Positions 6,422-10,878 of a stretch of DNA of 10,878 nucleotides are shown here, piece after piece. The notes below the pieces were generated by a model. It was not told the origin of the DNA. It did not search any database and was given only the letters and a program-made list of their open reading frames with translations. How positions within the stretch are numbered: position 1 is the stretch's first letter; the number at the start of each line of letters is the position of its first letter. Position numbers and translations under genes: made by a program. The DNA is from Clostridiales bacterium (GTDB lineage Bacteria; Bacillota; Clostridia; Lachnospirales; WQUN01), in assembly GCA_031271275.1 (NCBI GenBank), contig JAISWA010000273.1, positions 1-10,878 of the forward strand, in the 5' to 3' direction.

Positions 6422-8374
6422 ATGACCAGAAGCAGAGGCAGAAAGCCTGCGTTAAAATCACCCTTCGCGGATAGGTTTATCGGAGCAATGCTTTTTATCG
6501 TAACGGGGATTATGCCGCTTGTGGCGCGGTTCGCCGAAGTAGAAATGCCGCCCGAGACCATAAGCATTCTAATGGGGGAGACTTATCAAGATTTGTTTAC
6601 CTATTGGAAGGGTTGGCTGCTGATGATACCGGTGGCGGCAATCATTTTTTATTTTGTGAGCGACATACTGACCAACGGTAAATCCATTGATATTAAAGCG
6701 TTTTTTAAAAACCCGCCCGTGATTTTCATGTTGGTGTACCTGTTATTTGTGATTCTCTCCGGTATATTCTCCGTTTATCCCCATACGGTGCTTAACGGTA
6801 CTTATGAGCGCGGGGAAAGCGTGTTTATCCAGATTTCCTATGTGGCGGTGTTTATTATCGCCATGTATTACGTGCGGGAAGGCAAGCATGTTAAAGCGGT
6901 GATTTCCGGTTTTGCCTTTTCCGGGGTGCTGATGGGGTTGGTATGCCTCGGTCAGCTTTTCGGCTTTGACATTTTCACTACGGAATTCTTCAGTTGGCTC
7001 ACTTTTGCCGGTACGAAGGCGGGGAATGATTTGGCGGCTGCCGGCAGGTCGTTTAAAGGGATAATGACCCCGCGCTTCACGATGGCATACGGCACGCTGT
7101 TTAACCCCAACACCTTGGGGCTGTTTACCTCCATGCTCGCGCCGGTGCTGCTCTTTTTCGGTTTTGCCTATAAGGGAAAGAAAGTTTTTAACATTGCGCT
7201 GCTTTCCGGCGGCGCGCTGATGCTTACGGGGCTTGCGGCGAGCCGTTCCCTCGGCGGACTGGTTGGGTTTATGGCGGAAGTGACCGTTATCGCGGTAACC
7301 TATGTCTGCCATATAGTTATTCAACGGAAAAAACTGCCGCTGCCCGTTTGGGCGGGCGCGTTGGGAATAATCGTTATCGCCGTGCTTTCGATTGCGTTTA
7401 TCCCCCCTGTGCGCACAAACGCGACTTATTTTTACGACAAATTTATCGCTTCTTTGGAAAGCGGGAACGCGGACGCCCCGCCGGATGATTATGTTTTCGA
7501 CGGCGGTACTTTGCGTATTACAAACGGCGATGCCACCCTCGCGACATTGGAAGCCAACCCCGCGGACGGATGGCTGACGGTAAGGGACGGCACGGGGGCG
7601 GAAGTGCCGGTAAGTAACGCCGATACCGCGACGGTTCCGGCTTCTTCTTCCGAGACCTCCGTTTGGGTTTACGACGTCCCGGGATATAAGAAGATTTCGA
7701 TTAACCGTTATTACGAGTTCTTTGTGCTTTCCGGGCTGACGCTCGGTACGCCGGAAGGGCGGTTTATGGCGCTCATGCCGGGCATGGTACCGGCGGAGCA
7801 GTCCGAAACCCCGACGGGCACCATGCTGACGCCGCCTACGGAACAGCCGCGCTACCAACAAGTGCTCGTCCCTGTGGACGTCAGTCAGCCGGTGGAAACC
7901 TTCGGCTTCAAGGGTTGGGAAAATTTCGCCACCGACCGCGGCTATATCTGGTCACGCGCGCTTCCCGTTATGTTCCGGCATCCCATACTCGGTTCCGGCT
8001 CGGACACGTTCATCAACGAGTTCCCGCAGGATGATATCATCGGCAAGCTGCGTTTCATGCCGGAGCCGTATATCGTGGTGGACAAGGCGCATAATTTGTT
8101 TATACAGACCGGGATTGTCACCGGGTGCGTTTCCCTGCTCGCGCTAATCGCGTTATTCGGGCATTATCTGTTTACTACTTTCCTGTCGATAATAAAATCG
8201 AAAGATGAAAGCGGCGCTTCCTTCTGCCTGAGGCTTGGGGTGCTCGCCGCGGTCAGCGCGTTTGTGGTCTCGTCCATGTCTACGGACAGCACCGTCGCCT
8301 CCACCGGCGTGTTTTACGTGATACTCGGGCTTGGGTATGCGTTGAATAAAATGGCGAGGGAAAAGAAATTATAA
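6422..8374 (+). CDS. O-antigen ligase/polymerase (Wzy_C-type) membrane protein with large ectodomain insert
   Basis: Proteins of this superfamily join or polymerise lipid-linked glycans on the outer face of the membrane (WaaL, Wzy and relatives). The 650-residue protein has about 12 hydrophobic segments: near 17-38, 64-84, 101-118, 133-151, 161-178, 234-249, 256-275, 279-300, 308-328, 563-584, 603-620 and 627-641. Family hallmarks are LFNPNTLG (226-233), the Arg-containing RGYIWSRALP (506-515), HPILGSGSDTF (520-530) and KAHNLFIQTG (555-564), whose His557 matches the conserved ligase histidine. Between the last two groups of helices lies an extra-membrane region of roughly 170 residues (about 334-504), rich in Thr, Gly, Asp and Pro and predicted beta, far longer than the usual periplasmic loop. 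I chose ATG 6422, six bases after GGAG, over an ATG 18 bases upstream. No glycosyltransferase or flippase adjoins it, so the glycan is unknown. Confidence 0.85.
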   Translation: MTRSRGRKPALKSPFADRFIGAMLFIVTGIMPLVARFAEVEMPPETISILMGETYQDLFTYWKGWLLMIPVAAIIFYFVSDILTNGKSIDIKAFFKNPPVIFMLVYLLFVILSGIFSVYPHTVLNGTYERGESVFIQISYVAVFIIAMYYVREGKHVKAVISGFAFSGVLMGLVCLGQLFGFDIFTTEFFSWLTFAGTKAGNDLAAAGRSFKGIMTPRFTMAYGTLFNPNTLGLFTSMLAPVLLFFGFAYKGKKVFNIALLSGGALMLTGLAASRSLGGLVGFMAEVTVIAVTYVCHIVIQRKKLPLPVWAGALGIIVIAVLSIAFIPPVRTNATYFYDKFIASLESGNADAPPDDYVFDGGTLRITNGDATLATLEANPADGWLTVRDGTGAEVPVSNADTATVPASSSETSVWVYDVPGYKKISINRYYEFFVLSGLTLGTPEGRFMALMPGMVPAEQSETPTGTMLTPPTEQPRYQQVLVPVDVSQPVETFGFKGWENFATDRGYIWSRALPVMFRHPILGSGSDTFINEFPQDDIIGKLRFMPEPYIVVDKAHNLFIQTGIVTGCVSLLALIALFGHYLFTTFLSIIKSKDESGASFCLRLGVLAAVSAFVVSSMSTDSTVASTGVFYVILGLGYALNKMAREKKL

Positions 8375-8390
8375 AGCGGGAGTGAATTTC

Positions 8391-8903
8391 ATGTCAGTTG
8401 GGGGAATAGCGGGCGGCTTTTCACCGCAAAACAGCGGCGTTGACGCGGCTGCGCGGTATGGCGCTATGCAGGGCGGCGCCGCGGCGCGGGACATAGAAAA
8501 TAAAAACGTCTCCGGCATTCAAAAGAAAAATGCGGAAGGCGTAACGGAATGTCAAACCTGCGCCAACCGGAAGTATCAAGACGGGTCAAGCGACCCCGGC
8601 GTGTCTTTCAAATCGCCGACGAAGCTTGCGCCCGGGCAGGCGGCGGGCGCGGTATACGCCCACGAGCGCGAGCATTACACCCGCGAGGAAGCGAAGGCGG
8701 AAGAAGAAGGACGGGAGGTACTGTCCAACAATATCCGGCTGTTTACGGACGTATGCCCGGAATGCGGCAAAACGTATGTCTCCGGAGGGGAAACGCGCAC
8801 CGTCACCCGCGCCAAGCAGGAGCAGGCTCCGTTTACAAAAGATTTCTTCGACGCCACCGTAGGCAAACATTTATCGGGTCAAAATGTTAACGAAAAAGTA
8901 TAA
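8391..8903 (+). CDS. Small putative zinc-metalloprotease-like protein with HExxH and paired CxxC motifs
   Basis: This 170-residue protein has no signal peptide or membrane segment. After a Gly/Ala-rich N-terminus (1-35) come a CxxC (Cys54, Cys57) in ECQTCANRKYQDGS, then VSFKSPT, the HExxH zinc-binding motif HEREH (91-95) preceded by VYA, and a second CxxC in CPECGKTYVSGGET (Cys122, Cys125). This arrangement recalls a widespread Clostridia/Bacillota family of unknown function, similar to the SprA-related putative metalloproteases; I recognise the pattern from memory, not by a search. Glu92 would be the catalytic base. Two CxxC pairs could bind a structural zinc. ATG 8391 has GGGAG eight bases upstream; a GTG nine bases earlier is inside that site and less likely. 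It starts 16 nt after the ligase stop, so the two are probably one transcript. Protease activity and target are unproven. Confidence 0.8.
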   Translation: MSVGGIAGGFSPQNSGVDAAARYGAMQGGAAARDIENKNVSGIQKKNAEGVTECQTCANRKYQDGSSDPGVSFKSPTKLAPGQAAGAVYAHEREHYTREEAKAEEEGREVLSNNIRLFTDVCPECGKTYVSGGETRTVTRAKQEQAPFTKDFFDATVGKHLSGQNVNEKV

Positions 8904-8910
8904 AATACTT
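8896..8910. terminator. Short inverted repeat spanning two convergent stop codons
   Basis: AAGTAT-AAA-ATACTT is a perfect 6-bp inverted repeat with a 3-nt loop. It covers the stop of the metalloprotease-like gene (8901-8903) and reaches into the stop of the convergent DUF445 gene (8909-8911). A-rich DNA lies on one side. The stem is AT-rich and weak and there is no long T-tract, so a bidirectional terminator role is only possible. Confidence 0.3.
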
Positions 8911-9925
8911 AGAGCAAGCGGGGAATCAATGAAATCAGCCCGATAATAAAACCAAGCACCCCGCCGAGCCATGTGATGGCGTTTAATTCTCTGTTGACCA
9001 CGCCCAGTAACAGCGCCTCCGCCTCATCCACCGCGAAGGCGTTTAATTTTTCCTCAATCATTTCTTTTACGCGGATGTTTTTGGCGATATAATCCGCGAT
9101 TTTGTCCATCACCTTCCACTCGCGGACAAAATTCTCTATATATCCCATGACTTGATCCACGTTTAAGCCGCACAGGTATTCGCCGATTTGCCTCGCAATC
9201 ACCGACAGCCTGCCGGTCATTCCCGCCCTTTCACGGCTTTCTTCTTCCGTGAATTCGCTTGCCCGCAGGTTTTCCACCGCCTCAATGAGCTTTTCAAGGA
9301 GTAATTTTTGGTTATCCTCGTCCGCAAGGTAAGCGAACAACCCTTCCTTTATATTCGCGTAAATCTTTTTGTGGTTGACGAATATCCCTATCAGCGAACC
9401 CATGTTTTCATGGACGATTCTGCGGGTAAGCTCCTCAAGCCGTTCATCTATCCACGGGTTTTCTTCCATCCATTTCCCGGCGGTAGTCACGGTCTTGGGA
9501 AGTATTCCTCCGACCGCCTTGCGGATAAAATCCGTCAGGGATTCCGACATGAGCGTTTCCCGCACCCGCTCGTTGCCGAGGGCGGAAAGCAACGCCCGCT
9601 CGGCGATACCCGCCGGGTCGGCAACGCCCATATTCTCTAAAACCGCGCCAACGGTAGCGCCTTTGCCGTCCAACACGAGCTTAATGGAGGAAAGTTCTTT
9701 TGCGAGCACTTCCGGAGTCAGTACATTTTTACTGACCGTTTCGGAAATCTTCCGGGTAAGCCGCTCCCGCTCCTTGGGAATAAGCCCCGGCGTAAAGGGA
9801 AGCTTTATGCCGAACAGGCGTTTCTCCGTATGGGGGCGGAACAGCATCTTGATGGCGAGCCAGTTGGTAAAGTATCCGATAATCGCGCCGATAAGCGGCG
9901 TCACGATATATTCCAAGTACGGCAA
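8909..9925 (-). CDS. DUF445 (YheB-like) membrane protein
   Basis: This is a member of the DUF445 family, which includes Bacillus YheB and has no firmly established biochemical role. The 338-residue protein has a hydrophobic N-terminal segment (about 5-24) leading into the family signature YFTNWLAIKMLFRPH (18-32) and PGLIPKERERL (46-56). A long, charged, mostly helical middle (about 55-300) follows, then ELNAITWLGGVLGFIIGL (313-330), a C-terminal membrane helix. Both ends are thus membrane-anchored. The start is TTG 9925-9923: AGAAGG lies eight bases upstream, and no in-frame ATG or GTG precedes the signature. The gene lies downstream of the CapA-family gene on the same strand but is separated from it by the 124-bp palindromic element. 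Its 3' end meets the convergent small gene with only five bases between stops. Confidence 0.92.
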   Translation of the reverse strand: MPYLEYIVTPLIGAIIGYFTNWLAIKMLFRPHTEKRLFGIKLPFTPGLIPKERERLTRKISETVSKNVLTPEVLAKELSSIKLVLDGKGATVGAVLENMGVADPAGIAERALLSALGNERVRETLMSESLTDFIRKAVGGILPKTVTTAGKWMEENPWIDERLEELTRRIVHENMGSLIGIFVNHKKIYANIKEGLFAYLADEDNQKLLLEKLIEAVENLRASEFTEEESRERAGMTGRLSVIARQIGEYLCGLNVDQVMGYIENFVREWKVMDKIADYIAKNIRVKEMIEEKLNAFAVDEAEALLLGVVNRELNAITWLGGVLGFIIGLISLIPRLL

Positions 9926-9980
9926 GGCCGTTACCTTCTCTCTTGCCGCTGTCGAAGAAACGCTTTGCGGCAGGTTAGTC

Positions 9981-10104
9981 TATATAGGCGGTGAAAATTA
10001 AATATAAACGGGCGCGAGGAGGACGCGAAGCGCCCGCACGAGTGGAGCGTTTGCATCGGCAAACGCGATGCAGCGCCCGTTTAAACATTAATACCGCCTA
10101 TATA
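9981..10104. repeat. 124-bp MITE-like palindromic element with 12-bp perfect terminal inverted repeats
   Basis: TATATAGGCGGT (9981-9992) and ACCGCCTATATA (10093-10104) are exact inverses. A second pair inside them, TAAACGGGCGC (10005-10015) and GCGCCCGTTTA (10073-10083), is also exact, so the whole unit can fold into one long imperfect stem. CGGGCGC (10009-10015) can instead pair with an extra GCGCCCG at 10030-10036, and a further stem-loop occupies the apex. The ends begin with TATA, compatible with a TA target duplication, but no transposase is present and the duplication cannot be proved here. The right arm lies inside the last codons and stop of the CapA-family gene. The left arm puts a TATATA facing the DUF445 gene. 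It could be a non-autonomous mobile repeat, an attenuator or a terminator. The inverted-repeat structure is certain; its nature is not. Confidence 0.8.
10047..10072. repeat. Two mutually exclusive apex hairpins in the palindromic element
   Basis: GCGTTTGC (10047-10054) pairs perfectly with GCAAACGC (10059-10066) around the tetraloop ATCG. The overlapping TGCATCG (10052-10058) pairs perfectly with CGATGCA (10066-10072) around GCAAACG. Both stems share bases, so only one can form at a time. This could be a switch-like RNA fold or the by-product of a decaying palindrome. Confidence 0.7.
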
Positions 10105-10878
10105 TTTTGTTTAACGCGTACTCCGGCTTTATTTCTTCAATGGGCAGCGGTGCGCCGAGCATTTTTCCGGTGGTTTCCCGGTGTACGTTCCGCAGGCGGT
10201 CCAAGTCCTGACCGCGAAGGTTATACCGCCCGCCTGCTTCCGTGTCCCGCAGCGCTTCGTACACCGGCAAAACTTTGATATCGAATTTTCCCCGGGCGTC
10301 GGTAAACCGCACCCATGTGCTTGTAAAAGAAACGCGCTTCAATTCCGCTTCCGCCTGCGTGTTCGGTTTTTCATATTCCAGATAAAAAATGCCGCCCGCG
10401 TCTCGGGGCGCCGTCCGCTGTCCGGAAGTAAAGTTTCCCATGGAATACGCGATAAAGCTTGTACGCTCGTTGCCGTCTTCCTCCGTAAAGGTATAAAACT
10501 CCGGCGGCTGCAGTACATGGGGGTGGCTTGCCATTACCGCGTCCGCCCCCCATTCGCAGAAGGAACGGGCAAGGCTGACAAAACGGGCGGATGGTTTTTC
10601 CTCATACTCGTTGCCCATGTGCGGCAGGACGACGACCACGTCTGCAACCCTCCGCGCTTTTTCTATTTGTGCGCGAATCAGGGTTTCGTCGAGCATGTTG
10701 ACCAGCCACGGCTTGCCTTCCGTTACCGGAATACCGTTGGTACTGTAAGTATAAGACAAAAACGCGAATCGTATTCCGCTTATATATTTTACGAAAATTC
10801 TCCTGCTATATACTTCTTTCGCGTAGGTACCGGCGTGGTCGATCCCGTGTTCGTCGAGAATTTCCAATGTGCGAATCA
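10088..10878 (-). CDS. CapA family (PGA_cap) protein, 5'-truncated by the window edge
   Basis: The CapA family takes its name from a protein needed for poly-gamma-glutamate capsule assembly; members have a metallophosphatase-like fold and often unknown roles in the cell envelope. The C-terminal 262 or so residues are visible, and the frame stays open to the right edge, so the N-terminus is missing (full members are often 350-450 residues). Reading from the edge: RTLEILDEHGIDHAGT, with the usual family GI.HAGT; the core LPHMGNEYEEKPS (10592-10627), matching the family HWG.EY...P motif but with Met for Trp; GADAVMASHPHVLQPPEFY (10493-10549); and YSMGNFTSG (10421-10447). An apparent TTG near 10867 is internal, because the reading frame and homology continue past it. 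The last codons, giving IYRRY, and the stop adjoin the right arm of the palindromic element. Its substrate is unknown. Confidence 0.9.
   Translation of the reverse strand, partial: IRTLEILDEHGIDHAGTYAKEVYSRRIFVKYISGIRFAFLSYTYSTNGIPVTEGKPWLVNMLDETLIRAQIEKARRVADVVVVLPHMGNEYEEKPSARFVSLARSFCEWGADAVMASHPHVLQPPEFYTFTEEDGNERTSFIAYSMGNFTSGQRTAPRDAGGIFYLEYEKPNTQAEAELKRVSFTSTWVRFTDARGKFDIKVLPVYEALRDTEAGGRYNLRGQDLDRLRNVHRETTGKMLGAPLPIEEIKPEYALNKIYRRY

Noticed and set aside
6743..7861. A 372-codon open frame on the minus strand, antisense to the ligase-type gene
   Set aside because: Its product is a run of Arg, His, Gly and Asn with no domain or membrane pattern, typical of the reverse frame of a hydrophobic GC-rich gene. 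The plus-strand gene has clear family motifs.
9369..10001. A 210-codon open frame on the plus strand across the DUF445 gene
   Set aside because: It is a Ser/Arg-rich shadow of DUF445, whose signatures are clear on the minus strand.
10025..10032. Shared octamer GCGAAGCG between the 19-bp tandem repeats and the palindromic element
   Set aside because: Eight bases of simple purine/GC sequence can coincide by chance, and the flanking sequence of the two elements does not match.

Overview
The window looks like a chromosomal segment of a low-to-moderate GC Bacillota, most likely a Clostridia-type anaerobe. The evidence is the gene order EcfA1-EcfA2-EcfT with stop/start overlaps, a YheB/DUF445 membrane protein, a GH130_1 mannosylglucose phosphorylase, the small HExxH/CxxC protein type common in Clostridia, and clear Shine-Dalgarno sites. 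Assignment below phylum/class is inference. No phage, transposase, CRISPR array, tRNA or rRNA was seen.

Layout. Positions 1-891 (minus) hold most of prmA, the ribosomal protein L11 methyltransferase, whose 3' end runs off the left edge. A 229-bp divergent spacer carries two short palindromes and an extended -10 promoter. It is followed on the plus strand by a tightly coupled ecfA1-ecfA2-ecfT operon (1121-3665), the energising module of an ECF-type vitamin/metal importer, without a substrate-binding S protein. The spacer after ecfT holds four 19-bp tandem repeats. A membrane sensor histidine kinase (3794-5227, minus) then converges on ecfT; it has no response regulator next to it. A 121-bp divergent region with promoters in both directions and a perfect 8-bp inverted repeat separates the kinase from a plus-strand run: GH130_1 phosphorylase (5349-6368), O-antigen-ligase-type membrane protein with a large extra-membrane insert (6422-8374), and a small putative zinc-metalloprotease-like protein (8391-8903). 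On the minus strand, a DUF445 membrane protein (8909-9925) lies downstream of a CapA-family protein (10088 to the right edge). Between them sits a 124-bp element with 12-bp perfect terminal inverted repeats and competing internal hairpins. It resembles a miniature inverted-repeat element, and its right arm forms the last codons of the CapA gene.

How the parts may work together. The ECF module would supply a micronutrient, using S components encoded elsewhere. The GH130 enzyme is probably cytoplasmic and splits 4-O-beta-D-mannosyl-D-glucose with phosphate. The ligase-type protein and the CapA-family protein both suggest surface-polymer biology, and the kinase could sense envelope state. The functional links among these last genes are inferred only from adjacency. 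The best candidates for something undescribed are the 124-bp palindromic element, the tandem 19-bp repeats, the ligase ectodomain, and the small HExxH protein coupled to the ligase.
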